Source: Pedobacter chinensis
GTDB lineage: Bacteria; Bacteroidota; Bacteroidia; Sphingobacteriales; Sphingobacteriaceae
DNA: 64,000 nucleotides
Assembly: GCF_003339865.1 (NCBI RefSeq)
Contig: NZ_QPKV01000002.1
Span: 248,001 to 312,000 of the forward strand
Direction of reading: 5' to 3'
Shown: piece by piece, positions 34,799 through 43,216 of the stretch
Numbering within the stretch: the first letter of the stretch is position 1
Layout of the letters: each line of letters starts with the position of its first letter
The notes under the pieces: generated by a model
What the model was told of the DNA's origin: nothing
The model's input: only the letters and a program-made list of their open reading frames with translations
Database searches by the model: none
Translations under genes and position numbers: made by a program

Positions 34799-36064
34799 AT
34801 GAATATAAAATCTTTATTGTTTCTGTTATTTGCGAGTGTGTTATCACAAAATCTGCAGGCACAAACACAAAAAAAACAGCCAGCGCAGTATGCAAATCTG
34901 AAGAGTACATTTGTTCCAAATGGTACCTGGCGGGGCACTTTCAAAATTAAACCTGATGTAGAAGTTCCCTTTAACTTTGAAATCAACGCAAAAAATACAG
35001 GGAAAGCTCATCTCACTTTTTTAAATGCAGAAGAACGTTTTGATGGTGGTATTGTCAATCAAACCACCGATTCAATTTTTATTAAATTGGATCAATTTGA
35101 TAACGAACTTGCTTTTAAAATTGAAGGAGATTCTTTAGTTGGTGTACTAAGAAAGCAAGATCAATCAGGTAAGCCGTTAACAGTTGTTGCAAGCAGAGGA
35201 ACCAATTATCGTTTTAAAACAACTGGTAAAGCCCCAACTGCAGATTTTTCAGGCACGTATGACGTAGCTTTTAAATCGCCAAATGGAAAAGATGAAAATG
35301 CAGTTGGACTTTTCAAACAAAATGGCAATAAAATAACCGGAACATTTTTAAGAGTTACAGGAGATTCACGCTATCTGGAAGGAATTATTGAAGGTAATGA
35401 TTTCTATCTCTCCAGTTTTATTGGCTCTTCCCCATCCTATTATAAAGGAACTTTCTCAACAGATGGAACCATAAAAGGAGAAGCGGTAAGTGCAAGAGGA
35501 AATATAGAATTTAGTGGAAATCAAAATCAAAATGCGGCTTTGCCTGATGCCTATAAGCTTACGTTTTTAAAGGAAGGCTATAAAACCTTAGATTTTTCAT
35601 TTCCTGATGTTAATGGTAAAAAAATATCATTAAGTGATGAAAAGTTTAAGAATAAGGTGGTAATATTAACAATTACCGGAACCTGGTGCCCGAATTGTGT
35701 AGATGAAGCATCTTTTATAGCGCCCTGGTACAAAGAAAATCGCAATCGTGGTGTTGAAGTCATTGCAATTCACTATGAAAGGCAACTCGATTCAGCTTAT
35801 GTAAAAAAGGCATTGACCAGATTCAGGGAAAAATTTGACATTCAATATGATCAGGTAATTGCCGGTAAACCAGATAAACAATTGGTTGCCGAATCTCTAC
35901 CAGCTTTAAATAATTTCCTGTCCTTTCCAACCACAATTATCATTAACAAAAAAGGTGAGGTAGCCCAAATCCATACGGGTTATAGCGGCCCTGCAACAGG
36001 AAAATATTATACCGACTTTGTTAAAGAGTTTAATGCTGAAATTAATAGCTTACTGGAGCAATAA
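34799..36064 (+). CDS. TlpA-like thioredoxin-fold protein, exported
   Basis: A 421-residue protein with signal peptide MNIKSLLFLLFASVLSQNLQAQ. Residues to about 240 form a beta-rich domain (NGTWRGTFKIKPDVEVPFNFEI, FSGTYDVAFKSPNGKDEN). The C-terminal 160 residues are a TlpA/AhpC-TSA thioredoxin fold with the CxxC site in GTWCPNCVDE and the cis-Pro region FLSFPTTIIINKKGEV. It is probably a periplasmic thiol-disulfide reductase. It is divergent from the susCD-like operon and shares its upstream region, so sulfur-linked control is possible. Confidence 0.88.
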   Translation: MNIKSLLFLLFASVLSQNLQAQTQKKQPAQYANLKSTFVPNGTWRGTFKIKPDVEVPFNFEINAKNTGKAHLTFLNAEERFDGGIVNQTTDSIFIKLDQFDNELAFKIEGDSLVGVLRKQDQSGKPLTVVASRGTNYRFKTTGKAPTADFSGTYDVAFKSPNGKDENAVGLFKQNGNKITGTFLRVTGDSRYLEGIIEGNDFYLSSFIGSSPSYYKGTFSTDGTIKGEAVSARGNIEFSGNQNQNAALPDAYKLTFLKEGYKTLDFSFPDVNGKKISLSDEKFKNKVVILTITGTWCPNCVDEASFIAPWYKENRNRGVEVIAIHYERQLDSAYVKKALTRFREKFDIQYDQVIAGKPDKQLVAESLPALNNFLSFPTTIIINKKGEVAQIHTGYSGPATGKYYTDFVKEFNAEINSLLEQ

Positions 36065-36177
36065 TTTGTTGTACGACACTTGCTATTTGGATTTATCGGT
36101 CAAGAAGTCTCTGGAATTTAGCTAATCGGAACGTTTCTAAACTGCAATCTGTTCATTCAAGTTAGATCAGTTTGACT

Positions 36178-36185
36178 TAATTTTG
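36178..36185 (+). promoter_or_regulatory. -7 promoter box of the CDGSH gene
   Basis: TAATTTTG fits TAnnTTTG, 18 bp before the CDGSH gene start; the leader would be very short. Confidence 0.4.
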
Positions 36186-36202
36186 CAGCACACTAACAAA
36201 AC

Positions 36203-36430
36203 ATGATGTCTAAAACAAAACTAACAATCAACAATAACGGATCGGTAAAAATTGAGGGTGAATTTGAAATTGTGGATAAAAACGGAAACATTTATGGTTT
36301 ACAAGGTAGAGATGTACTATCTATTTGCCGTTGTGGCCTTTCAAACAACAAACCATTTTGCGATGGAGCACATAAAGGGCATTTCGAACATGAAGCCATT
36401 GCTTTCGATTTACCTCCTAAAAAAGTGTAA
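36203..36430 (+). CDS. CDGSH iron-sulfur protein
   Basis: A 75-residue single-domain protein with the full 2Fe-2S site CRCGLSNNKPFCDGAH (three Cys and one His). The first half (LTINNNGSVKIEGEFEIVDKNGNIYGLQGRDVLSICRCG) is typical of small bacterial members of the family. Likely an electron-transfer or cluster-carrying protein in the cytoplasm. Two adjacent Met codons (36203, 36206) are possible starts. It stands alone, with its own promoter-like box and terminator. Confidence 0.9.
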   Translation: MMSKTKLTINNNGSVKIEGEFEIVDKNGNIYGLQGRDVLSICRCGLSNNKPFCDGAHKGHFEHEAIAFDLPPKKV

Positions 36431-36446
36431 AAACATTTACCCTTCT

Positions 36447-36480
36447 AAAAGCCTTACAGAAATGTGAGGCTTTTGTTTTT
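36447..36480 (+). terminator. Rho-independent terminator after the CDGSH gene
   Basis: AAAAGCCTTAC (36447-36457) pairs with GTGAGGCTTTT (36464-36474), one G-U pair, followed by GTTTTTT. Classic stem plus T run, 17 bp after the stop codon. Confidence 0.8.
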
Positions 36481-36585
36481 TATAAAAGTCTTGTATAAAG
36501 CACTTAATCAAGTTTCTTGTAACAAAGTATCTTTAAATTTTTTATTTCAAATAAATAAACGTTAATTAGACGATTATTTAGGATT

Positions 36586-38286
36586 ATGAGCACAGCAAAC
36601 TATGTAATTGGCGTGGATTACGGGACGGATTCTGTTCGGTCTGTTTTAGTAGATACCGCTAACGGAAAAGAAATCTCCTCTTCTGTATTTCTTTATCCCC
36701 GATGGCAAAAAGGTTTATATTGCAAGCCGTCTATCAATCAATTCAGACAACATCCATTAGATTATATTGAAGGTTTAACCCATACCATTAAAGATTGTTT
36801 AGCGAAAGCCGGAGGATCAGAAATTGCGTATTTGGTTAAAGGAATTTCTGTCGATACAACAGGATCGAGTCCGGTTGCTGTTGATGCCACTGGAACTCCC
36901 CTCGCCCTTACCCCGGGTTTTGAAGAAAATCCAAATGCCATGTTTGTGCTTTGGAAAGATCATACAGCTGTTAAAGAGGCGGCCGAAATTAACGAACACG
37001 CCACCAAATTTTCGTTAAATTATTTAAAATATGTGGGTGGAATTTACTCATCAGAATGGTTTTGGTCTAAATTACTTCGCATTCTGCGAGTAGATTCTGC
37101 TGTTAAAAACAACGCTCAATCGTGGGTTGAACATTGTGATTGGATTCCATTTTTACTTTGTGGTGGAACTGATGTTTCCACCATGAAACGCAGCCGCTGT
37201 GCTGCCGGTCATAAGGCTTTATGGGCGGAAGAATTTAATGGCTTACCTCCTGAAGATTTTTTTAGCAGTCTGGATCCGCTTTTAGCTGGATCTAGAGATC
37301 GGTTATTTGTTGACACCTACACTTCTGATATTTCAGCAGGAACATTGAGCGAAGAATGGGCTCATCAGTTGGGATTAACCACTGATGTAGTGGTTGGTGT
37401 TGGTGCTTTCGATGCGCATATGGGCGCTGTTGGCGGGCAGATTGAACCTTACTATTTGAGTAAGGTAATGGGCACCAGCACCTGTGATATTTTGGTCGCT
37501 CCGAATCAGGATTTGCATGGTAAACTGATTAGTGGGATTTGCGGTCAGGTTAATGGCTCTGTTATTCCGGGCATGGCGGGTTTAGAGGCAGGACAATCGG
37601 CTTTTGGCGATGTTTACGCCTGGTTTAAAAACTTAATCTGCTGGCCATTAAACCATTTACTCACTGAATCTGACTTGATTGATAAAGAAACAGTAATTGC
37701 ATTGAAAGATGAATTAGAAAGTAAAATCATTGCTAACCTGAGTACACAAGCCGAAGCTTTAGAAGATGATGATTATGCTGAATTAGCAATAGATTGGCTA
37801 AACGGAAGAAGAACACCCGACGCCAACCAGGAACTTAAAGGCGCTATCACTGGCCTGGGCTTAGGAACTGATGCACCAAGATTCTTTCGTGCTTTGGCTG
37901 CAGCAACTTGTTTTGGCGCAAAAGCCATTGTAGATCGGTTTAAAGAACAAGGTGTTCCGGTTAAGGGAATTATTGGTATTGGAGGCGTAGCGAAGAAATC
38001 ATCATACATTATGCAAATGATGGCCGATGTTTTGGAAATGCCAATCAGAATTCACCGTTTTGAACATACTTGTGCGCTTGGTGCAGCAATGTTTGCAGCT
38101 GTTGCTGCTGGTATTTATCCAAGTATTGAAGCTGCAATGGCTGCAATGGGAACTGGCTTTGAGAAAGAATACAAGCCCAATATTAAAAAGCAAAAAATGT
38201 ATAGAATGCATTATCAGCAATATTTGGGTTTAGGCCGGTATTTAGAGAAATACAACAAGAAAGATGTAAAACCTTATTTATCATGA
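36586..38286 (+). CDS. araB: Ribulokinase
   Basis: A 566-residue FGGY-family kinase that phosphorylates L-ribulose. N-terminal VIGVDYGTDSVRSVLVDTANG is the ATPase/sugar-kinase signature. KGISVDTTGSSPVAVD, NAMFVLWKDHTA and the C-terminal KGIIGIGGVAKKSSYIMQMMADVLEMPI match ribulokinase. It starts the araB-araD-araA set for L-arabinose use. Its stop overlaps the araD start by 4 bp. No AraR regulator or arabinose transporter is next to it. The upstream TATCTTTA (36528-36535) nearly fits a -7 box. Confidence 0.95.
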   Translation: MSTANYVIGVDYGTDSVRSVLVDTANGKEISSSVFLYPRWQKGLYCKPSINQFRQHPLDYIEGLTHTIKDCLAKAGGSEIAYLVKGISVDTTGSSPVAVDATGTPLALTPGFEENPNAMFVLWKDHTAVKEAAEINEHATKFSLNYLKYVGGIYSSEWFWSKLLRILRVDSAVKNNAQSWVEHCDWIPFLLCGGTDVSTMKRSRCAAGHKALWAEEFNGLPPEDFFSSLDPLLAGSRDRLFVDTYTSDISAGTLSEEWAHQLGLTTDVVVGVGAFDAHMGAVGGQIEPYYLSKVMGTSTCDILVAPNQDLHGKLISGICGQVNGSVIPGMAGLEAGQSAFGDVYAWFKNLICWPLNHLLTESDLIDKETVIALKDELESKIIANLSTQAEALEDDDYAELAIDWLNGRRTPDANQELKGAITGLGLGTDAPRFFRALAAATCFGAKAIVDRFKEQGVPVKGIIGIGGVAKKSSYIMQMMADVLEMPIRIHRFEHTCALGAAMFAAVAAGIYPSIEAAMAAMGTGFEKEYKPNIKKQKMYRMHYQQYLGLGRYLEKYNKKDVKPYLS

Positions 38287-38984
38287 GCAACTATCAGGAT
38301 ATAAAAGAACAAGCTTACCTTGCCAACATGCAACTGCCCAGGTTAGGTTTAGTACTTTTCACATTTGGGAATGTAAGTGCGGCCGATCGTTCTAAAGGTG
38401 TTTTTGCCATTAAACCGAGCGGTGTTCCTTATGAAGATTTATCTGCGGAGAAAATGGTTATTGTTGATTTCGACGGCAATACCGTTGAGGGAGATTTACG
38501 TCCGTCTTCTGATACCAAAACACATGCTGTTTTATATAAACATTGGGAAGATACAGGCGGAATTGTACATACGCATTCTACCTATGGCACAGCCTGGGCA
38601 CAGGCGCAAAAGCCCATTCCAATTTATGGAACCACACATGCCGATCATTTAACTGTTGATATTCCTTGTGCACCACCAATGGATGACACCATGATTAAAG
38701 GAAACTATGAATACGAAACCGGTTTTCAAATTATGAATCATTTTGAAAGCTTAGGCTTAAGCCATAAAGAGGTGGAAATGATTTTAGTGGGCAACCACGC
38801 TCCTTTTACCTGGGGAAAAACTGCCGAGAAAGCCGTTTACAACAGTGCCGTATTGGAGGCCGTGGCACAAATGGCATTGTTAACGCAGCAGATTAATCCA
38901 CAAGCACCGAAATTAAAAGATTCGTTGATTGAAAAGCATTATGAGCGCAAACATGGTGCCGGAGCGTATTACGGACAAAAATGA
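38283..38984 (+). CDS. araD: L-ribulose-5-phosphate 4-epimerase
   Basis: A 233-residue class II aldolase-fold zinc enzyme that makes D-xylulose 5-phosphate. The family motifs are present: LVLFTFGNVSAADRSKGVFAIKPSGVPYEDL, SDTKTHAVLYKHW, GIVHTHSTYGTAWAQA and TTHADHL, with the metal His residues, and NHAPFTWGKTAEKAVYNS. It overlaps araB by 4 bp. araA follows 355 bp later, across a gap that holds a REP-like inverted repeat. Confidence 0.95.
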   Translation: MSNYQDIKEQAYLANMQLPRLGLVLFTFGNVSAADRSKGVFAIKPSGVPYEDLSAEKMVIVDFDGNTVEGDLRPSSDTKTHAVLYKHWEDTGGIVHTHSTYGTAWAQAQKPIPIYGTTHADHLTVDIPCAPPMDDTMIKGNYEYETGFQIMNHFESLGLSHKEVEMILVGNHAPFTWGKTAEKAVYNSAVLEAVAQMALLTQQINPQAPKLKDSLIEKHYERKHGAGAYYGQK

Positions 38985-39027
38985 GTCAGGAGTCTTTAAT
39001 CCTGTGCACAGACAATTCACCTTTGTC

Positions 39028-39082
39028 ATGCTGAGGCACGAAGCACCCTAACCTATGAAACAGACGCTCCGTACCTCAGCAT
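39028..39082. repeat. REP-like inverted repeat between araD and araA
   Basis: ATGCTGAGG (39028-39036) pairs with CCTCAGCAT (39074-39082). The GTCATGCTGA start is shared with the tandem repeats downstream of araA, so it belongs to the same kind of intergenic repeat. Nothing else was found in the 355-bp gap. Confidence 0.5.
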
Positions 39083-39339
39083 AACAGCATATTCCCGGGT
39101 TGCGAAAGGCACAAAATACATCGCTCCTGTCGGGTTTAACAGAAAGGTTTACCTGAGTTAAATAAACCTGATTGGAGTGAGCATGCCATTTTTCATGGCC
39201 GGAATAAAACGGAAAGCAGGGCTACCATAACCAATGAAAAACAGGAACCTGCTTTTCAAAACAGTTAAATGATAAAATACTAGCTGAATGTTATTTCAGT
39301 TAACCGATTAAACAATTAAGCGATTTAACAACATAAATA

Positions 39340-40830
39340 ATGATTGATTTAAAAAAATTACAAGTTTGGTTTGTTACCGGAACACAGCATTTGTACGGTG
39401 AAGAAACCCTAAAACAAGTGGCAGAGCACGCTCGACAAGTGGCAGATGCATTAAACCAAAACAAGAGCATCTCCGTTTCGGTAATATACAAGCCCATAGT
39501 AAAAACTACTGAAGAAATTTTTGAAACCTTACAACAAGCCAATATTGATGAGAATTGCATTGGTGTAATGACCTGGATGCATACTTTTTCACCTGCAAAA
39601 ATGTGGGTCAGAGGTTTAAATGTGTTACAAAAACCTTTGTTACATTTACATACTCAATTTAATCGTGACATTCCATGGAGTACGATTGATATGGATTTCA
39701 TGAACCTGAACCAAAGTGCACACGGCGATCGTGAATTTGGTTTCATGGTTTCCCGTATGCGTAAAGATCGCAAGGTGGTAGTTGGCCACTGGCAAGATGA
39801 AGAAGTGGCAAAACAAATTGATACCTGGTGTAGAGCTGCTGCCGGATGGCACGACTGGCAAGGTGCTAAATTCGCCCGTTTCGGTGATAACATGCGCTTT
39901 GTTGCTGTAACAGATGGTGATAAGGTGGAGGCTGAAATGAAATTTGGTTTCTCTGTAAACACTTATGGAATAGGCGATTTAGTAGCTGTAATTAATGAAA
40001 TAGATGACGAATCGATTTCGAAATTATTGAAGGAATACGAAGAAACTTATGAGATGGATGATGATTTAAAAGCTGGCGGGGCCAGACATTCATCGGTTTA
40101 TGAGGCTGCTAAAATTGAACTGGGCTTAAGAAAATTTTTAGAAGATGGCGATTTTAAGGGTTTCTCTGATACTTTTGAAGATCTGCATGGAATGATCCAA
40201 TTACCGGGAATTGCAGCACAGCGTTTAATGGCCGATGGATATGGTTTCGCTGGAGAAGGTGACTGGAAAACCGCTGCATTGGTTCGTGCATGTAAGGTAA
40301 TGGGCGCCGGTTTAGCAGGTGGCAATGCTTTTATGGAAGATTATACTTACCATTTTGATCCTGCAAACGCCATGGTTTTAGGCTCGCACATGCTTGAGGT
40401 TGATGCAAGTCTGGCAGCTGGTAAAGCAAGCCTGGAAGTTCATCCCTTAGGCATTGGCGGTAAGGCAGATCCTGCCCGTTTGGTGTTTAATGTTGGTGGT
40501 GGCGATGCTTTAAATGCATCTTTAATTGATATGGGCAATCGCTTCCGTTTGTTAGTGAATGAAGTAAAAGCTGTTGAAGTTGAAAATGATTTACCAAATT
40601 TACCTGTTGCCCGTGTACTTTGGAAACCACTTCCCGATATGAAAACAGGTTGTGCAGCATGGATTTATGCTGGCGGTGCGCATCATACAGCTTACAGTCA
40701 GAATTTGACCACCGAACATTTATTAGATTTTGCAAATATTGCTGGTTTAGAGTATGTGAATATTGGTGCAGATACCAAAATCAATCAGTTCAGAAATGAA
40801 TTGCATTGGAATGAGGTTTTTTATAAATAA
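39340..40830 (+). CDS. araA: L-arabinose isomerase
   Basis: A 496-residue enzyme converting L-arabinose to L-ribulose, the entry step of the pathway. It starts [24 protein letters not shown] and contains [45 protein letters not shown] and [24 protein letters not shown], with the catalytic Glu/His metal ligands of the family. Length is typical. It lies last in the araBDA set. Confidence 0.96.
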   Translation: MIDLKKLQVWFVTGTQHLYGEETLKQVAEHARQVADALNQNKSISVSVIYKPIVKTTEEIFETLQQANIDENCIGVMTWMHTFSPAKMWVRGLNVLQKPLLHLHTQFNRDIPWSTIDMDFMNLNQSAHGDREFGFMVSRMRKDRKVVVGHWQDEEVAKQIDTWCRAAAGWHDWQGAKFARFGDNMRFVAVTDGDKVEAEMKFGFSVNTYGIGDLVAVINEIDDESISKLLKEYEETYEMDDDLKAGGARHSSVYEAAKIELGLRKFLEDGDFKGFSDTFEDLHGMIQLPGIAAQRLMADGYGFAGEGDWKTAALVRACKVMGAGLAGGNAFMEDYTYHFDPANAMVLGSHMLEVDASLAAGKASLEVHPLGIGGKADPARLVFNVGGGDALNASLIDMGNRFRLLVNEVKAVEVENDLPNLPVARVLWKPLPDMKTGCAAWIYAGGAHHTAYSQNLTTEHLLDFANIAGLEYVNIGADTKINQFRNELHWNEVFYK

Positions 40831-40880
40831 TTACACGATGCTTTAAGCAGATAATTTCAGTATCCTTCTTGCTATATGTT

Positions 40881-41680
40881 CATGCCATGAAGGTCCTGAA
40901 ATAATTTACTTCGTAGCGTTCCGCTTCGGTACGGTCAGTATGACGATCGTTTATGTTTGGCGTTTTTTATGCGTTATGCCTGACCACCACGTCATGCTGA
41001 ATTTATTTCAGCATCTTTACTGCTTTGCGTTCATGCCGCGAAGGTCCTGAAATAATTTACTTCGTAGCTTTCCGCTTCGTGCTACAGGTCAGGATGACGA
41101 TCGTTTATGTTTGCGTTTTTTATGCGTTATGCCTGACCACCACGTCATGCTGAATTTATTTCAGCATCTTTACTGCTTTGCGTTCATGCCATGAAGGTCC
41201 TGAAATGATTTACTTCGTAGCTTTCCGCTTCGTGCTACAGGTCAGGATGACGATCGTTCATGTTTGGTGTTTTTTATGCGTTATGCCTGACCACCACATC
41301 ATGCTGAATTTATTTCAGCATCTTTACTGCTTTGCGTTCATGCCGTGAAGGTTCTGAAATAATTTACTTCGTAGCTTTCCGCTTCGGTAGTACAGGGGCA
41401 GGATGACGATCGTTCATGTTTTGGTGTTTTTATGCGTTATGCCTGACCACCACGTCATGCTGAATTTATTTCAGCATCTTTACTGCTTTGCGTTCATGCC
41501 ATGAAGGTCCTGAAATAATTTACTTCGTAGCATTCCGCTTCGGTACGGTCAGTATGACGATCGTTCATGTTTGGCGTTTTTTATGTGTTATGCCTGACCA
41601 CCACGTCATGCTGAATTTATTTCAGCATCTTTACTGCTTTGCGTTCATGCCGTTAAAGTACTGAAACAAGTTCAGTATGA
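40881..41680. repeat. Five tandem copies of a ~153-bp repeat
   Basis: Units start at CATGCC at 40881, 41032, 41185, 41339 and 41495, with a partial sixth from 41647; unit lengths are 151-156 bp. Each contains ACTTCGTAG, a TATGACGATCGTT or GATGACGATCGTT segment and the hairpin ATGCTGAA-TTTA-TTTCAGCAT. Copies differ by a few bases and small indels. No gene lies within. They fill most of the gap between araA and 41763. Confidence 0.9.
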
Positions 41681-41712
41681 TGGCCGTTGGCATTATTTCA
41701 TATCCCTAAACG

Positions 41713-41745
41713 CAAAAAGGGTTCCGAAAAACGGAACCCTTTTTG
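41713..41745. terminator. Strong bidirectional terminator
   Basis: CAAAAAGGGTTCCG (41713-41726) pairs with CGGAACCCTTTTTG (41732-41745), a 14-bp stem with a 5-nt loop. It is 19 bp past the stop of the leftward histone-like gene. Confidence 0.8.
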
Positions 41746-41763
41746 TTTCTTACTCGCGAAATA

Positions 41764-41943
41764 TTATTTTCCAGAGTTTTTCTTTTCAGTTACTTCTGCA
41801 CGGATTTCTTGTGCTAAAACTTTAAGATCTTGCATTGCTTTACGCACACGAGTACCAGCAGCTGCATTGCCAGCATTATAAAATTTTTCTACATCTGCTT
41901 CAATCGCAGCAACAGCAGCTTTAACTTTTGAGAATTTTTCCAT
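41764..41943 (-). CDS. Histone H1-like (Hc1) small basic protein
   Basis: A 59-residue Lys/Ala-rich protein (MEKFSKVKAAVAAIEADVEK, then FYNAGNAAAGTRVRKAMQDL and KVLAQEIRAEVTEKKNSGK). It matches the short histone H1/Hc1-like proteins of Bacteroidota in length and composition. It probably binds DNA without sequence preference. ATG at 41943 is the only sensible start and a strong terminator follows. Confidence 0.8.
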   Translation of the reverse strand: MEKFSKVKAAVAAIEADVEKFYNAGNAAAGTRVRKAMQDLKVLAQEIRAEVTEKKNSGK

Positions 41944-42126
41944 CGCTAATTGATGTTTTTAAGGTTTAAAAAATTTATTTTTTTCAATAATACATATTTA
42001 CCTTGAATTAACAACAGAAAGCAAATATTAATTTGGAAGAAGTTTTGCACATTTTCACAATCAAAAAAATGCCCTGGCAGTATTATAGAAGTATTTTTTA
42101 AATTTTACAGCTCAAAATCAACCATC

Positions 42127-42711
42127 TCAGCTTAACTGTTTAGACAGCTTGATTAAGTTATTAAAGGTTTCATTTGCACTTTTTATGCAACGCTCATAAT
42201 CGGCTTCTACAACACTTTCATTTAATACAGAAACAAAAGTTTTCCATTTAGTGCTTAACTCTTCTCCGTATACACCGTAATAATTTAAACCTTCTTTATG
42301 CGCTCCAAAGTTTGGATTTGCCAAAATATGCTTCTTAATCACGTTTCCGCCGAGTGTAGCGCCCTCAAGTACATATAACGCCCCTAAAACCTCAGCATTA
42401 TTTTTTTCCGGAATAAACAATTCAAAATCCAAACCTGGTAAGGTTAAACTATCAATTTTCCAATAATTTAAATCTTTTTCAAGAGCGGATAATTTTAGTC
42501 TGTTCTTCATGTCCAATTTATCGGCCAAATCAGCATCGAGCATATTTGCTAATTTATTCTCTAATTTTTGATGAATGATATAATTGATTGTTAAAAGCTT
42601 TTTGTAATCATCAATGCTTAATGAATTGTTCATAATTTCATTAACAAACATTAGTGATTCTAATGTTGCATGGCATTCTGCCGTTTGAGTTCTCAATAAA
42701 TTGGCAATCAT
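42127..42711 (-). CDS. Heme oxygenase, biliverdin-producing
   Basis: A 194-residue all-helical enzyme that opens heme to biliverdin. The proximal heme ligand is His14 in AECHATLE, and the distal helix glycine motif appears as YVLEGATLGGNVIKKHI. It sits downstream of the phytochrome gene with one response-regulator gene between, the common bphO-bphP arrangement. It should therefore supply the biliverdin chromophore. Use of heme for iron is a possible side role. Confidence 0.85.
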   Translation of the reverse strand: MIANLLRTQTAECHATLESLMFVNEIMNNSLSIDDYKKLLTINYIIHQKLENKLANMLDADLADKLDMKNRLKLSALEKDLNYWKIDSLTLPGLDFELFIPEKNNAEVLGALYVLEGATLGGNVIKKHILANPNFGAHKEGLNYYGVYGEELSTKWKTFVSVLNESVVEADYERCIKSANETFNNLIKLSKQLS

Positions 42712-42794
42712 AATTAGGATTTATCTAAATTTAAAAGGTTATAAAAAGAAAAGATTCGAATAATGAATCCGAATCTTTTAATGCGTTAATCAGC

Positions 42795-43214
42795 TTAATT
42801 TAATCTTAAATGCTGGTTAAACCAAAAATCGTGAACAGAGTGTACACATTTCACAAGATTATCATAACCATCGGGTTTGGTTAAGTAAGCATTGGCTCCA
42901 AATTCTATTGATGCCTTAACATCGTCAGGATTATCAGAAGTTGAAAATAAAATAACCGGAATGGTTTTCAAATAAGGAATGTCTTTTATAAATTTCAATA
43001 GATCCAATCCTGATAAACCGGGTAAATTTAAATCTAATAAAATCAGCTTAGGCTTGGTTTTACTATCAGCAAATCCCTGTAATTTAGCCAATGCTTCCTT
43101 ACCATCTTCAACTATGGCTAAATCCAATGTGTTTTTTACCTCCTGCACAGCACTTTGCATAAAAAATGCATAATCTGTATCATCTTCTACATAAAATATA
43201 TCTGGCGTTTTCAT
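42795..43214 (-). CDS. CheY-like response regulator of the phytochrome
   Basis: A 139-residue single receiver domain of the Rcp1 type. The acidic pair is YVEDDTD, the phosphoacceptor is in LILLDLNLPGLSGLDLL, Thr/Ser in ILFSTSDNPDDV, and Lys in YLTKPDGYDNL. No output domain is present, so it acts through protein contacts. It starts 2 bp after the bacteriophytochrome stop and is most likely its phosphotransfer partner. Confidence 0.9.
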   Translation of the reverse strand: MKTPDIFYVEDDTDYAFFMQSAVQEVKNTLDLAIVEDGKEALAKLQGFADSKTKPKLILLDLNLPGLSGLDLLKFIKDIPYLKTIPVILFSTSDNPDDVKASIEFGANAYLTKPDGYDNLVKCVHSVHDFWFNQHLRLN

Positions 43215-43216
43215 TC

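Noticed and set aside
40881..41680. Possible CRISPR array
   Set aside because: Units of about 153 bp are nearly identical along their full length with no variable spacers and no cas genes nearby, so it is a tandem repeat, not a CRISPR array.
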